Shown: positions 26,260 to 35,653, counted from the first letter of the stretch. The stretch is DNA of 64,000 nucleotides from Pseudomonas frederiksbergensis (GCF_001952935.1 NZ_CP018319.1:4546001-4610000); one strand, 5' to 3'. Notes: a model not told the origin generated them from the letters alone. Made by a program: numbers and translations.

Positions 26260-26745
26260 TCACAGCTCAAGCCCCTCCTGCACCACCGACAGCAGGGTGT
26301 CTTCGGTCATGGCGATCGCATCCGGTTGTTGCCCGGATTGATCGATCGCCTGCAGCCACCACTGTGTCTCGCCGTGTTCGCTCACGGTTCGCAGCATCGA
26401 GAGTGCTTTTCCTTGAGTGTGGATTTCGATCCGCCCGGCACCATCCTCGGTGAAACGAGCGACAGGGTCGAAAGTGATGCAGTGGTGATTGCCTTCAATC
26501 AGTAACTGGTCGATCGCGTAGTCATAGGTCTCACCGTCGGGATGACGCTCGAAGACGTGCGTGGGCACTCGCCGAATGTTCAGGCCCGCTTCGCTGAGCG
26601 GCGCCAGCCAGGCTTCGACGAGGTGGTACAGCTCGTAAACCTGTGCAGGCCAACTGTCGATCTGCTGGTCGGCGCAGTGTGTCGCGTCGGCACTGGACTG
26701 CTGGGTTTGCTTCAGTTTCGCAGCGAGTTGGTCAGCCTTACTCAT
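26260..26745 (-). CDS. Hypothetical protein, 161 residues
   Basis: A soluble acidic protein I do not recognise. The first 35 residues are Lys/Gln-rich helix (MSKADQLAAKLKQTQQSSAD); then a mixed fold with WPAQVYELYHLVEAWLAPLS, a beta-rich centre (NHHCITFDPVARFTED, GRIEIHTQG) and an acidic helix ending TLLSVVQEGLEL. No signal peptide or membrane segment. It is convergent with the acetyltransferase, with stops 3 bp apart, which supports both ends. Similar proteins seem restricted to Pseudomonas. Confidence 0.65.
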   Translation of the reverse strand: MSKADQLAAKLKQTQQSSADATHCADQQIDSWPAQVYELYHLVEAWLAPLSEAGLNIRRVPTHVFERHPDGETYDYAIDQLLIEGNHHCITFDPVARFTEDGAGRIEIHTQGKALSMLRTVSEHGETQWWLQAIDQSGQQPDAIAMTEDTLLSVVQEGLEL

Positions 26746-26905
26746 ATCGATTTCCTATCGTGGTCTCAAAAAGAGCGTACCCCTATCAAGGTAGTGCACG
26801 TCTTGCCTTGCGTCATGTTGTCGGGAGGTTTTGGCTTCAAGGGGCTTGCCGACAATGAGTCTCGCGGGCTTGGAATGGCCATCTGTCCATAATCTGACTG
26901 ATTAG

Positions 26906-26917
26906 TTGTATACAACT
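26906..26917. promoter_or_regulatory. Candidate GntR-type operator upstream of the purine permease
   Basis: GTTGTATACAAC is a perfect 12-bp palindrome about 70 bp before the permease gene. TTGTATACAA-like sites are bound by FCD-type GntR regulators, several of which control purine catabolism. A second imperfect element, CTTGCATACAGTGTGC, follows at about 26940. Confidence 0.45.
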
Positions 26918-26984
26918 CTATAGACATTTGTCCTGAGTCTTGCATACAGTGTGCGCATAACAAAAACCAGGGAACCCCCCAACC

Positions 26985-28502
26985 ATGAAAACGCCCCATG
27001 TTTCACACCAACGGCCCGAGGACGAAAATCTCGGGATCGGCGCGAATATGGCTTACGGCCTGCAACACGTTCTGACCATGTACGGCGGCATCGTCGCGGT
27101 GCCTTTGATCATCGGCCAGGCAGCCGGGCTCTCGCCGGCGGACATCGGTTTGTTGATTGCTGCTTCACTGTTTGCGGGGGGCTTGGCGACATTACTGCAA
27201 ACGCTGGGTTTACCGTTTTTCGGTTGCCAATTGCCGCTGGTACAGGGCGTGTCGTTCTCTGGCGTCGCGACGATGGTGGCAATTGTCAGCAGTGGCGGGG
27301 AAGGCGGGTTTCAATCGATTCTCGGGGCGGTGATTGCCGCGTCGTTGATCGGCTTGCTGATCACGCCGGTGTTCTCGCGAATCACCAAGTTTTTCCCGCC
27401 GCTGGTCACCGGCATTGTGATCACCACCATCGGCCTGACGCTGATGCCGGTGGCCGCACGCTGGGCCATGGGTGGCAACAGCCATGCCCCGGACTTCGGC
27501 AGCATGGCGAACATCGGTCTGGCGGCGGTGACGCTGGTGTTGGTGCTGCTGTTGAGCAAGATCGGCAGCGCGACCATCTCCCGCTTGTCGATCCTGCTGG
27601 CGATGGTCATCGGTACGGTGATTGCGGTGTTCCTTGGCATGGCTGACTTCTCGTCCGTCACTCAAGGCCCGATGTTTGGCTTCCCGACGCCGTTCCACTT
27701 TGGCATGCCGACCTTCCACTTCGCCGCGATCCTGTCGATGTGCATCGTGGTGATGGTGACGCTGGTGGAGACCTCGGCCGACATTCTGGCGGTGGGTGAA
27801 ATCATCGGCACCAAAGTCGACTCCAAACGCCTGGGCAACGGTCTGCGTGCCGACATGCTGTCGAGCATGTTCGCGCCGATCTTCGGTTCCTTCACTCAAA
27901 GTGCCTTCGCCCAGAACGTCGGACTGGTGGCAGTGACCGGGATCAAGAGCCGCTTCGTGGTGGCTACCGGCGGTTTGTTTCTGGTGATCCTCGGCTTGCT
28001 GCCGTTTATGGGCCGCGTCATCGCCGCCGTACCGACTTCTGTCCTTGGCGGCGCCGGTATCGTGCTGTTCGGCACCGTGGCCGCCAGCGGTATTCGTACG
28101 CTGTCCAAGGTCGACTACCGCAACAACGTCAACCTGATCATCGTTGCCACCTCCATCGGCTTTGGCATGATCCCCATCGCCGCACCGACTTTCTACGACC
28201 ACTTCCCAAGCTGGTTCGCCACGATCTTCCACTCGGGCATCAGCTCGTCGGCGATCATGGCCATCGTGCTGAACCTGACCTTCAACCACCTCACTGCCGG
28301 TAACTCCGATCAGCAGTCGGTGTTCGCGGCGGGCACTGAGCGCGTCCTGCGTTATCAGGATCTGGCAGCGTTGCGCGAAGGGGATTATTTCAGCGAAGGA
28401 AAACTGCGTGATTGCGACGGGAATGAGATTCCGGTGGTGGAGACGGACCATGAGCATGCAGAGCCGCGGGCGATGCATGCAAAAAGCAGTGAGCATGTTT
28501 GA
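26985..28502 (+). CDS. NCS2-family purine (xanthine/uric acid) permease
   Basis: A 505-residue inner-membrane symporter with about 12-14 transmembrane segments of the nucleobase:cation symporter-2 family. Seen: GLQHVLTMYGGIVAVPLIIG at TM1, QLPLVQGVSFSG, ETSADILAVGEIIG (substrate-binding region) and the NCS2 motif QNVGLVAVTGIKSR. The long soluble C-terminus (about 440-505) is acidic and His-rich (VVETDHEHAEPRAMHAK). Subfamily features place it with uric acid/xanthine carriers rather than uracil permeases; the exact substrate is inferred. No purine-catabolic genes are adjacent. A likely operator lies upstream and a terminator follows. Confidence 0.87.
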   Translation: MKTPHVSHQRPEDENLGIGANMAYGLQHVLTMYGGIVAVPLIIGQAAGLSPADIGLLIAASLFAGGLATLLQTLGLPFFGCQLPLVQGVSFSGVATMVAIVSSGGEGGFQSILGAVIAASLIGLLITPVFSRITKFFPPLVTGIVITTIGLTLMPVAARWAMGGNSHAPDFGSMANIGLAAVTLVLVLLLSKIGSATISRLSILLAMVIGTVIAVFLGMADFSSVTQGPMFGFPTPFHFGMPTFHFAAILSMCIVVMVTLVETSADILAVGEIIGTKVDSKRLGNGLRADMLSSMFAPIFGSFTQSAFAQNVGLVAVTGIKSRFVVATGGLFLVILGLLPFMGRVIAAVPTSVLGGAGIVLFGTVAASGIRTLSKVDYRNNVNLIIVATSIGFGMIPIAAPTFYDHFPSWFATIFHSGISSSAIMAIVLNLTFNHLTAGNSDQQSVFAAGTERVLRYQDLAALREGDYFSEGKLRDCDGNEIPVVETDHEHAEPRAMHAKSSEHV

Positions 28503-28520
28503 CGCCGGCACTCGCTGAAA

Positions 28521-28558
28521 AAGGCCGATCTGTTGAAGAGACAGATCGGTTTTTTTTG
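28521..28558 (+). terminator. Rho-independent terminator after the permease gene
   Basis: CCGATCTGT, TGAAGAG loop, ACAGATCGG, then TTTTTTTT. Confidence 0.9.
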
Positions 28559-28574
28559 CTTTTCCGTCAGCCAC

Positions 28575-28611
28575 AAAAAAGCCCCCGAACCTTTCGATTC
28601 AGGGGCTTTTC
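28575..28611 (-). terminator. Rho-independent terminator of tRNA-Asn
   Basis: On the minus strand AAAAGCCCC, a loop containing TGAATCGAAAGGTTCG, then GGGGCTTTTTT; it lies 12 bp past the tRNA 3' end. Confidence 0.85.
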
Positions 28612-28623
28612 GATTTTTCTGTC

Positions 28624-28699
<76 letters not shown>

Positions 28700-28707
28700 A
28701 TGGCGTG

Positions 28708-28736
28708 TATGTTACTGATTCAAAAAGAGAAGTCAA
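28708..28736 (-). promoter_or_regulatory. Promoter of tRNA-Asn
   Basis: Minus strand TTGACT, 17 bp, AACATA, ending 9 bp before the tRNA 5' end: a sigma-70 promoter with consensus-like -35 and correct spacing. Confidence 0.6.
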
Positions 28737-28882
28737 GCACCTGTTGGCAATTTGACGGGTTCATGGGGACGGGCGGTGGTTTATCGACCGCGGGCGGTTA
28801 CCAGAACCGCCTCAGAGGTCTACCATGGCGACCCGGAAGTGGTTACACGCGCTGCCGGCCATTCGCCGAAAAGGTACGCGCC

Positions 28883-28930
28883 ATGAATTACCCAGCCACC
28901 ACACCTCGCCACAACGGGGTGTTCGCATGA
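28883..28930 (+). CDS. Possible 15-residue leader peptide
   Basis: MNYPATTPRHNGVFA, preceded by AAAAGGT at proper distance, ends with a TGA that overlaps the ATG of the next gene (ATGA). This may couple translation of the 76-residue protein; whether it is translated is not known. Confidence 0.35.
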   Translation: MNYPATTPRHNGVFA

Positions 28931-29157
28931 GCATCGCTCAGATCAGCCTGCCCAAAGGCGTCGGCCCGCACGCCGAAAAACTGTTCGACGCAATCACTCA
29001 GGCCAGCACCGCTGATGAATTGAACCGTGCCGGTGGCAAGGCCGAAGGGTTTGTCCTGGGCCTGGAAAGCACCAAGGCCATCAAAAGCCAGGTCGCTGAA
29101 TCGCTCTACGTCGCCTATGACGACGCTGCCAGCCAGCGGGCAACCGAACTGGCTTAA
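28927..29157 (+). CDS. Small conserved hypothetical protein, 76 residues
   Basis: A soluble alpha-helical protein: MSIAQISLPKGVGPHAEKLF, DAITQASTADELNRAGG, KAEGFVLGLESTKAIKSQVA, ending DDAASQRATELA. No signal or membrane segment and no family I can name. GGGGTG stands 5 bases before the ATG, and the ATG overlaps the stop of a possible leader peptide. An in-frame start at 28825 would add 34 basic residues unlike the rest of the protein. Its stop overlaps the stop of the opposite-strand gene. Confidence 0.6.
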   Translation: MSIAQISLPKGVGPHAEKLFDAITQASTADELNRAGGKAEGFVLGLESTKAIKSQVAESLYVAYDDAASQRATELA

Positions 29158-29354
29158 CCGCCGAAGGTGACGGTGGCGAGCATCAGTTTGGCGTACAGCA
29201 TGGTTGCGGCCAGTTGCACCAGCCACAAGGCCAGGCCGCCGAGAAACACGCCGGCAGCGACTTGCATCACCAGGTTGTTACCGCGTTTGGCTGGGGTGCG
29301 AGGCACGAAGTGGTCCAGCTCATCGCGGTCGGCGCGTAGGTCATCGTTTTTCAT
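29154..29354 (-). CDS. Small single-pass membrane protein, 66 residues
   Basis: Hydrophilic N-terminus (MKNDDLRADRDELDHFVPRT, then PAKRGNN) followed by one membrane helix (about 31-58, MQVAAGVFLGGLALWLVQLA). Function unknown. The start is taken at 29354 because the extra ten residues upstream do not look like part of the protein. It converges on the 76-residue gene, with the two stop codons sharing bases 29155-29156. Confidence 0.55.
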   Translation of the reverse strand: MKNDDLRADRDELDHFVPRTPAKRGNNLVMQVAAGVFLGGLALWLVQLAATMLYAKLMLATVTFGG

Positions 29355-29391
29355 GTGGGTTCTCAAGAATTCTCGGGTGTACATAAAACCT

Positions 29392-29478
29392 GTGGGGGCG
29401 AGCCTGCTCGCGATGGCGGCGGCACATCTTGTATCTATATGACAGAAAGACCGCTATCGCGAGCAGGCTCACTCCCAC
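29392..29478. repeat. REP doublet
   Basis: GTGGGGGCGAGCCTGCTCGC at 29392 and the inverted copy GCGAGCAGGCTCACTCCCAC ending at 29478, about 41 bp apart. Same arrangement as at 725 and 37563. Confidence 0.85.
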
Positions 29479-29539
29479 ATTTAATTTGTGTGGAGTTTAA
29501 AGGGCGCAGCTGCTGCTTTGAGATTTATCTGCGGCCAAT

Positions 29540-29571
29540 AAAAACGGGAAGCCATGTGGCTTCCCGTTTTT
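29540..29571 (-). terminator. Rho-independent terminator after the aminotransferase
   Basis: AAAACGGGAAGCC, ATGT loop, GGCTTCCCGTTTT: 13 paired bases with T-run in the minus direction. Confidence 0.9.
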
Positions 29572-29587
29572 CGTATCACTGGGCGAT

Positions 29588-30784
29588 TCAGATCACCGCA
29601 ACGATGGCCTTGGTCACGACGTCGATGTTGCTCTGGTTCAGCGCGGCCACGCAGATGCGGCCGGTGTCCAGGGCGTAGATGCCGAACTCGCTGCGCAGGC
29701 GGGTCACTTGCTCAACCGTCAGACCGGAGTAGGAGAACATGCCGCGCTGACGGCCGACGAAGCTGAAGTCGCGTTGTGGCGCGTTTTTCGCCAGCAGGTC
29801 GACCATCTGGATGCGCATGCCGCGAATCCGCAGACGCATTTCAGCCAGTTCTTCTTCCCACTGGGCACGCAGTTCCGGGCTGTTCAGTACAGCGGCGACG
29901 ATGCTTGCACCGTGGGTCGGCGGGTTGGAGTAGTTGGTGCGGATCACGCGTTTGACTTGCGACAGCACGCGCGCGCTTTCTTCTTTCGATTCGCTGACGA
30001 TCGACAGGGCGCCCACGCGCTCGCCGTACAGCGAGAACGATTTGGAGAAGGAGCTGGAGACGAAGAAGGTCAGGCCCGATTCAGCGAACAGGCGCACGGC
30101 AGCGGCGTCTTCGTCGATGCCATCGCCAAAGCCCTGGTAGGCCATGTCGAGGAACGGTACGTGACCTTTCGCTTTGACGACTTCCAGCACGTTGTTCCAG
30201 TCCGCCGGGCTCAGGTCCACACCGGTCGGGTTATGGCAGCAAGCGTGCAGGACGACGATGGAACCGGACGGCAGGGCGTTCAAGTCTTCCAGCAAGCCAG
30301 CACGGTTCACGTCGTGGGTCGCGGCGTCGTAGTAGCGATAGTTCTGCACCGGGAAACCGGCCGTTTCGAACAGCGCGCGATGGTTTTCCCAGCTCGGGTC
30401 GCTGATCGCCACGACGGCGTTCGGCAGCAGTTGCTTGAGGAAGTCGGCACCGATTTTCAGGGCGCCAGTACCGCCAACGGCCTGGGTGGTGATGACGCGG
30501 CCAGCGGCGATCAGCGGCGAGTCATTGCCGAACAGCAGTTTTTGCACGGCCTGGTCATAGGCGGCAATACCGTCGATTGGCAGGTAGCCACGGGATGCGT
30601 GTTGAGCGACGCGAATCGTCTCGGCTTCGACAACGGCGCACAGGAGTGGAATTCGCCCCTCCTCGTTGCAGTAAACACCGACCCCCAGGTTGACCTTGTT
30701 GGTACGGGTATCGGCGTTGAATGCTTCGTTGAGGCCCAGGATTGGATCGCGTGGTGCCATTTCGACAGCGGAGAACAGGCTCAT
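29588..30784 (-). CDS. Aromatic amino acid (tyrosine/aspartate-family) aminotransferase
   Basis: A 398-residue class I PLP-dependent transaminase close to E. coli TyrB/AspC, used for the last step of Tyr/Phe synthesis and for aspartate/glutamate exchange. Seen: MSLFSAVEMAPRDPILGLNE, VNLGVGVYCNEEGRIPLL, LHACCHNPTGVDLS (carboxylate/PLP contacts), FLDMAYQGFGDG, and SSSFSKSFSLYGERVGAL with the PLP-binding Lys. A start at 30784 is chosen since the upstream extension to 30880 has no counterpart in the family. Divergent from uvrB, the same order as in P. aeruginosa. Confidence 0.93.
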   Translation of the reverse strand: MSLFSAVEMAPRDPILGLNEAFNADTRTNKVNLGVGVYCNEEGRIPLLCAVVEAETIRVAQHASRGYLPIDGIAAYDQAVQKLLFGNDSPLIAAGRVITTQAVGGTGALKIGADFLKQLLPNAVVAISDPSWENHRALFETAGFPVQNYRYYDAATHDVNRAGLLEDLNALPSGSIVVLHACCHNPTGVDLSPADWNNVLEVVKAKGHVPFLDMAYQGFGDGIDEDAAAVRLFAESGLTFFVSSSFSKSFSLYGERVGALSIVSESKEESARVLSQVKRVIRTNYSNPPTHGASIVAAVLNSPELRAQWEEELAEMRLRIRGMRIQMVDLLAKNAPQRDFSFVGRQRGMFSYSGLTVEQVTRLRSEFGIYALDTGRICVAALNQSNIDVVTKAIVAVI

Positions 30785-31120
30785 TTTGCGGCGGCTCTGA
30801 ATGGAAAATGGAGGGACGTGTCGCGCTCCAGCCGAATGCACTAGAGCGGTGCACAAACGGGGAGCTAGTATAGAGGCCATCTGCGATTAATGGCGACAGA
30901 CGATTCGGCTTTTGCGGTAAGTTTTTCCGATTATTTCTCGACCGTTAGTCGATTGGCACCGTCAAAGGTTTTACCTGATGTAGGACGATTGCCTTGAAAG
31001 CGAGGGCAATCGGCTCCACATTGAGCACAATCCAGTTTTTTCCTCGGGCGACATCGGTCGTTTGCGGTCTTTCCGTTGCTGCCCGGCTCACCCGGACAGG
31101 CGCGAACCCAGAGGTTTTTC
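30785..31120. other. Divergent intergenic region, aminotransferase / uvrB
   Basis: 336 bp carrying the upstream regions of both genes. It contains an AT-rich stretch around 30900-30945 suitable for promoters. I looked for a LexA box (CTG-N10-CAG) near uvrB and saw no convincing one. No small gene or RNA is visible. Confidence 0.45.
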
Positions 31121-33136
31121 ATGTCTGAATTCCAGCTAGTCACCCGTTTCGAGCCCGCCGGCGATCAGCCGGAAGCCATCCGCCTTATGGTCGAGGGCAT
31201 CGAAGCCGGGCTGGCGCACCAGACGTTGCTCGGTGTGACCGGCTCGGGCAAGACCTTCAGCATCGCCAATGTAATCGCCCAGATTCAGCGTCCGACCCTG
31301 GTGCTGGCGCCGAACAAGACCCTGGCTGCGCAGTTGTACGGTGAGTTCAAGGCATTCTTCCCGAACAATGCCGTCGAATACTTCGTTTCGTATTACGACT
31401 ACTACCAGCCCGAAGCCTACGTGCCGTCATCGGACACGTTCATCGAGAAAGACGCCTCGATCAACGATCACATCGAGCAGATGCGATTGTCCGCGACCAA
31501 GGCGCTGCTGGAGCGCAAGGACGCGATCATCGTCACCACGGTGTCGTGCATCTACGGTCTGGGCAGTCCGGAAACCTATTTGAAGATGGTTCTGCACGTG
31601 GATCGCGGCGACAAGCTCGATCAGCGTGCATTGCTGCGTCGCCTGGCAGACCTGCAATACACCCGCAACGACATGGAGTTTGCCCGTGCGACCTTCCGGG
31701 TCCGCGGCGATGTGATCGATATCCACCCGGCGGAATCCGATTTCGAAGCGATCCGCATCGAGCTGTTCGATGACGAAGTCGAGAGCCTGTCCGCCTTCGA
31801 TCCGCTGACCGGTGAAGTGATCCGCAAGCTGCCGCGGTTCACGTTTTATCCGAAAAGCCACTACGTCACCCCGCGAGAAACCCTGCTGGATGCCGTCGAA
31901 GGGATCAAGGTCGAGTTGCAGGAACGCCTGGAATACTTGCGCTCCAACAATAAACTGGTGGAAGCCCAGCGCCTGGAGCAGCGCACCCGTTTCGACCTCG
32001 AGATGATCCTTGAGCTGGGTTACTGCAACGGCATCGAAAACTACTCGCGCTACTTGTCCGGTCGCGAATCGGGCCAAGCGCCGCCCACCTTGTTTGATTA
32101 CCTGCCGGCCGATGCCCTGCTGGTGATCGACGAATCCCATGTCAGCGTGCCGCAGGTTGGCGCCATGTATAAGGGCGACCGTTCGCGTAAAGAGACGCTG
32201 GTGGAATACGGTTTCCGCCTGCCGTCCGCACTGGATAACCGGCCGATGCGCTTCGACGAGTTCGAAAGCATCAGCCCGCAGACGATCTTTGTCTCGGCCA
32301 CGCCGGGCAATTACGAGGCAGAGCACGCCGGTCGCGTGGTCGAGCAACTGGTCCGCCCGACTGGCCTGGTGGACCCGCAAATCGAAATCCGTCCGGCGTT
32401 GACCCAGGTCGACGATTTGCTTTCGGAAATCGGCAAGCGCGTCGCGCTGGAAGAGCGGGTGCTGGTCACCACGTTGACCAAGCGCATGTCTGAAGACTTG
32501 ACCGATTACCTGGCCGACCACGGTGTGCGGGTGCGTTATTTGCACTCCGACATCGACACGGTGGAGCGGGTCGAGATCATCCGTGACTTGCGTCTGGGCA
32601 CCTTCGATGTGCTGGTGGGGATCAACCTGCTGCGTGAAGGCCTGGACATGCCGGAAGTGTCGCTGGTGGCGATCCTCGATGCGGACAAGGAAGGCTTCCT
32701 GCGTTCCGAGCGCTCGCTGATCCAGACCATTGGCCGGGCGGCGCGCAACCTCAATGGTCGGGCGATTCTTTATGCGGATCGCATCACCGGTTCCATGGAG
32801 CGGGCGATCGGCGAGACCGAGCGTCGTCGCGACAAGCAGATTGCCTTCAACCTGGCCAATGGCATCACGCCCAAGGGCGTGTTCAAGGACGTTGCCGACA
32901 TCATGGAAGGCGCCACCGTGCCGGGTTCGCGCAGCAAGAAGCGCAAAGGCATGGCCAAGGCCGCCGAGGAAAGCGCCAAGTACGAAGCGGAATTGCGTTC
33001 GCCGGGGGAAGTCGCCAAACGCATCAAAGCCTTGGAAGAGAAGATGTACGCGTTGGCGCGGGATCTTGAATTCGAAGCGGCGGCGCAGATGCGCGATGAA
33101 ATTGGCAAGTTGCGTGAGCGGTTGATCACCGTCTGA
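31121..33136 (+). CDS. uvrB: Excinuclease ABC subunit B
   Basis: A 671-residue DNA repair helicase-like protein that verifies damage handed over by UvrA and recruits UvrC. Seen: Walker [11 protein letters not shown] (about 39-48), the beta-hairpin region [24 protein letters not shown]-like [36 protein letters not shown], the helicase motif [20 protein letters not shown], and a C-terminal UVR motif (about 630-665, [20 protein letters not shown]) that binds UvrC. The length matches E. coli UvrB (673). ATG 31121 preferred, preceded by AGAGG. Confidence 0.98.
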   Translation: MSEFQLVTRFEPAGDQPEAIRLMVEGIEAGLAHQTLLGVTGSGKTFSIANVIAQIQRPTLVLAPNKTLAAQLYGEFKAFFPNNAVEYFVSYYDYYQPEAYVPSSDTFIEKDASINDHIEQMRLSATKALLERKDAIIVTTVSCIYGLGSPETYLKMVLHVDRGDKLDQRALLRRLADLQYTRNDMEFARATFRVRGDVIDIHPAESDFEAIRIELFDDEVESLSAFDPLTGEVIRKLPRFTFYPKSHYVTPRETLLDAVEGIKVELQERLEYLRSNNKLVEAQRLEQRTRFDLEMILELGYCNGIENYSRYLSGRESGQAPPTLFDYLPADALLVIDESHVSVPQVGAMYKGDRSRKETLVEYGFRLPSALDNRPMRFDEFESISPQTIFVSATPGNYEAEHAGRVVEQLVRPTGLVDPQIEIRPALTQVDDLLSEIGKRVALEERVLVTTLTKRMSEDLTDYLADHGVRVRYLHSDIDTVERVEIIRDLRLGTFDVLVGINLLREGLDMPEVSLVAILDADKEGFLRSERSLIQTIGRAARNLNGRAILYADRITGSMERAIGETERRRDKQIAFNLANGITPKGVFKDVADIMEGATVPGSRSKKRKGMAKAAEESAKYEAELRSPGEVAKRIKALEEKMYALARDLEFEAAAQMRDEIGKLRERLITV

Positions 33137-33159
33137 TTTGCTGCGCTCGTACTGGCCTC

Positions 33160-33180
33160 TTCGCGGGCAAGCTCCACAAA
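33160..33180. repeat. Degenerate single REP unit
   Basis: TTCGCGGGCAAGCTCCACAAA resembles one half of a fluorescens-type REP; the partner is absent. Confidence 0.4.
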
Positions 33181-33281
33181 GTCTATGGTGCACCTTGGCT
33201 TAAATGCCCTGCTCACTGGAGCCGGGCGGGCAACGCCTGTTACCATTCGCCCCTTGTTTTATCTTCATTTCGAGACTTGCC

Positions 33282-34763
33282 ATGACCACCGTCCGCACTC
33301 GCATCGCGCCATCGCCTACCGGGGATCCCCACGTAGGTACCGCTTACATCGCTTTGTTCAACTACTGCTTTGCCAAGCAGCACGGCGGTGAGTTCATCCT
33401 GCGGATAGAAGACACCGACCAATTGCGTTCGACTCGCGAGTCCGAACAACAGATTTTCGACGCCTTGCGCTGGTTGGGTATCGACTGGAGCGAAGGCCCG
33501 GATGTTGGCGGTCCGCACGGTCCTTACCGTCAGAGCGAGCGCGGCGACATTTATCAGAAGTACTGCCAGCAGTTGGTCGAAATGGGCCATGCATTCCCGT
33601 GCTTCTGCACCGCTGAAGAACTCGACCAGATGCGCGCCGAGCAAATGGCCCGCGGCGAAACCCCGCGTTACGACGGCCGTGCGCTGTTGCTGTCCAAAGA
33701 AGAAGTCGCGCGTCGCCTGGCCGCTGGTGAGCCGCACGTGATCCGCATGAAAGTGCCGAGCGAAGGCGTTTGCGTGGTGCCGGACATGCTGCGTGGCGAC
33801 GTCGAGATCCCGTGGGATCGCATGGACATGCAAGTGCTGATGAAGACCGACGGTCTGCCGACGTACTTCCTGGCCAACGTCGTCGATGACCACCTGATGG
33901 GCATCACCCACGTCCTGCGTGGCGAAGAGTGGCTGCCGTCGGCGCCGAAACTGATTCTGTTGTACGAGTACTTCGGCTGGGAGCAACCCGAGTTGTGCTA
34001 CATGCCGCTGCTGCGTAACCCGGACAAGAGCAAGCTGTCCAAACGCAAGAACCCGACCTCGGTGACGTTCTACGAGCGCATGGGCTTCATGCCGGAAGCG
34101 ATGCTCAATTACCTCGGTCGCATGGGCTGGTCGATGCCGGACGAGCGGGAGAAGTTCTCGCTGCAGGAAATGGTCGACAACTTCGACCTGAGCCGCGTCT
34201 CCCTCGGCGGGCCGATTTTCGACATCGAGAAACTGTCGTGGCTCAACGGCCAATGGCTGCGCGACCTGCCGGTGGAAGAGTTCGCTTCACGCCTGCAAAA
34301 ATGGGCGCTGAACCCGGAATACATGATGAAGATCGCGCCCCACGTGCAGGGCCGCGTCGAAACCTTCAGCCAGGTTGCACCGCTGGCCGGTTTCTTCTTC
34401 GCCGGTGGCGTGAACCCGGACGCCAAGCTGTTTGAATCCAAAAAACTGTCGGGCGATCAGGTGCGTCAGTTGATGCAGTTGATTTTGTGGAAGCTGGAAA
34501 GCCTGCGTCAGTGGGAGAAGGACAGCATCACCGCAACGATCCAGGCGGTGGTCGAATCCCTGGAACTGAAATTGCGTGACGCCATGCCGCTGATGTTTGC
34601 CTCGATCACTGGCCAGGCCAGTTCGGTGTCGGTGCTCGATGCGATGGAAATCCTGGGGCCGGACCTGACCCGTTTCCGTCTGCGCCAGGCGATCGACTTG
34701 CTGGGCGGCGTGTCGAAGAAGGAAAACAAGGAGTGGGAAAAACTCTTGGGCAACATCGCCTAA
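33282..34763 (+). CDS. gltX: Glutamyl-tRNA synthetase
   Basis: A 493-residue class I synthetase that charges tRNA-Glu. Seen: the HIGH-type motif [18 protein letters not shown] near the N-terminus, [20 protein letters not shown], and the KMSKS-type motif [18 protein letters not shown]-terminal helical anticodon-binding region to residue 493. ATG 33282 ([15 protein letters not shown]) is the family start. It is followed, after a REP-like sequence, by the tRNA cassette that includes tRNA-Glu, its own substrate, as in other pseudomonads. Confidence 0.97.
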   Translation: MTTVRTRIAPSPTGDPHVGTAYIALFNYCFAKQHGGEFILRIEDTDQLRSTRESEQQIFDALRWLGIDWSEGPDVGGPHGPYRQSERGDIYQKYCQQLVEMGHAFPCFCTAEELDQMRAEQMARGETPRYDGRALLLSKEEVARRLAAGEPHVIRMKVPSEGVCVVPDMLRGDVEIPWDRMDMQVLMKTDGLPTYFLANVVDDHLMGITHVLRGEEWLPSAPKLILLYEYFGWEQPELCYMPLLRNPDKSKLSKRKNPTSVTFYERMGFMPEAMLNYLGRMGWSMPDEREKFSLQEMVDNFDLSRVSLGGPIFDIEKLSWLNGQWLRDLPVEEFASRLQKWALNPEYMMKIAPHVQGRVETFSQVAPLAGFFFAGGVNPDAKLFESKKLSGDQVRQLMQLILWKLESLRQWEKDSITATIQAVVESLELKLRDAMPLMFASITGQASSVSVLDAMEILGPDLTRFRLRQAIDLLGGVSKKENKEWEKLLGNIA

Positions 34764-34779
34764 GGTTGTTTGATCCTGC

Positions 34780-34828
34780 GTAGGAGCTGCCGAAGGCTGC
34801 GATCTTTTGATCCTGCTCTTCGGCGCCA
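34780..34828. repeat. REP-like hairpin of the GTAGGAGCTGCCGAAGGCTGC type
   Basis: GTAGGAGCTGCCGAAGGCTG then CGATCTTTTGATCCTGCTCT: a second repeat family, with two small hairpins (GCCGAAGGC, GATCTTTTGATC), between gltX and the tRNA cassette. Confidence 0.6.
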
Positions 34829-34903
34829 CCCCGGTTTTGCAGGGGGAGGGCGGTAAGTGATTGTTATGTCGGCAAAAAACTTTGAAATATTTTAAAAATA
34901 AGT

Positions 34904-34932
34904 TTGACAGCCTTCCGATGCGCCATTAAGAT
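34904..34932 (+). promoter_or_regulatory. Promoter of the tRNA-Ala/tRNA-Glu cassette
   Basis: TTGACA, 17 bp, TAAGAT, followed by the GC-rich discriminator TCGCCCCG typical of stringently controlled stable-RNA promoters. An AT-rich block (34880-34900) just upstream could act as an UP element. Confidence 0.8.
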
Positions 34933-34953
34933 TCGCCCCGTCCTCAGCGATGA

Positions 34954-35029
<76 letters not shown>

Positions 35030-35108
35030 ATTTACACTTCAAGGTCTGGCCACACCGGCCTTGAAGCGATCACCACTCAGCGGTGATCTGTTGTATAGAA
35101 GGGTTTGC

Positions 35109-35184
35109 GTCCCCTTCGTCTAGTGGCCTAGGACACCGCCCTTTCACGGCGGTAACAGGGGTTCGAGTCCCCTAGGGGACGCCA
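35109..35184 (+). tRNA. tRNA-Glu (TTC), first copy
   Basis: 76 nt with encoded CCA; acceptor GTCCCCT/AGGGGAC, anticodon stem CCGCC/GGCGG with loop CTTTCAC, anticodon TTC. Confidence 0.97.
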
Positions 35185-35237
35185 GTTTTACAGAAGCGAT
35201 GTTGCAAGATGTCGCTCCGCCGCGAGGCGAAAAATCC

Positions 35238-35313
35238 GGGGCTATAGCTCAGCTGGGAGAGCGCCTGCATGGCATGCAGGAGGTCAGCGGTTCGATCCCG
35301 CTTAGCTCCACCA
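35238..35313 (+). tRNA. tRNA-Ala (GGC), second copy
   Basis: 76 nt with CCA. Differs from the first copy mainly in the anticodon stem (CCTGC/GCAGG instead of CTTGC/GCAAG, compensatory) and in the T-arm (CAGCGG...CCGCTT against CGACGG...CCGTCT). Confidence 0.97.
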
Positions 35314-35393
35314 ATTTTACAGTTCAAGGTCTGGCCACACCGGCCTTGAATCGATCAGCTCTCAGCACTGATCAGTTGTATAGAAGGTTTTGC

Positions 35394-35469
35394 GTCCCCT
35401 TCGTCTAGTGGCCTAGGACACCGCCCTTTCACGGCGGTAACAGGGGTTCGAGTCCCCTAGGGGACGCCA
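35394..35469 (+). tRNA. tRNA-Glu (TTC), second copy
   Basis: Identical to the first tRNA-Glu over all 76 nt, with CCA. Confidence 0.97.
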
Positions 35470-35495
35470 CGATTACCCGCTCTGCGGGATTTTAT

Positions 35496-35528
35496 AAGGG
35501 TCATTCAATTATTGAATGGCCCTTTTGT
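35496..35528 (+). terminator. Terminator after the tRNA cassette
   Basis: AAGGGTCATTCAAT paired with ATTGAATGGCCCTTTT (one mismatch), then T-rich. A small CCCGC TCT GCGGG hairpin precedes it. Confidence 0.85.
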
Positions 35529-35618
35529 TTGTCTGGCGTTTGGCCAAATCCCCCTATTTCTTTCAAACTGTTCTTCAGACCAGCGGTCACAATCACGACT
35601 TGCGTAAAATTATTATGA

Positions 35619-35629
35619 GAATAATATTC
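35619..35629. promoter_or_regulatory. Candidate operator of the TetR regulator
   Basis: GAATAATATTC, an inverted repeat (GAATA/TATTC), about 25 bp before the tetR start, within a longer AT-rich region that also contains AATATT copies. Autoregulation is the usual case for TetR genes. Confidence 0.4.
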
Positions 35630-35653
35630 TAGTCGTAATATTCGGAGGCAACG

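Noticed and set aside
27210-28574. 454-codon minus-strand frame opposite the purine permease
   Set aside because: Its His/Asp/Arg/Gln-rich composition is the mirror image of a hydrophobic membrane protein.
30785-31120. SOS (LexA) box before uvrB
   Set aside because: No CTG-N10-CAG with adequate match was found near the start; Pseudomonas uvrB need not be in the SOS regulon.
31427-33193. 588-codon minus-strand frame opposite uvrB
   Set aside because: Shadow of uvrB; long only because GC-rich codons leave few stops on the opposite strand.
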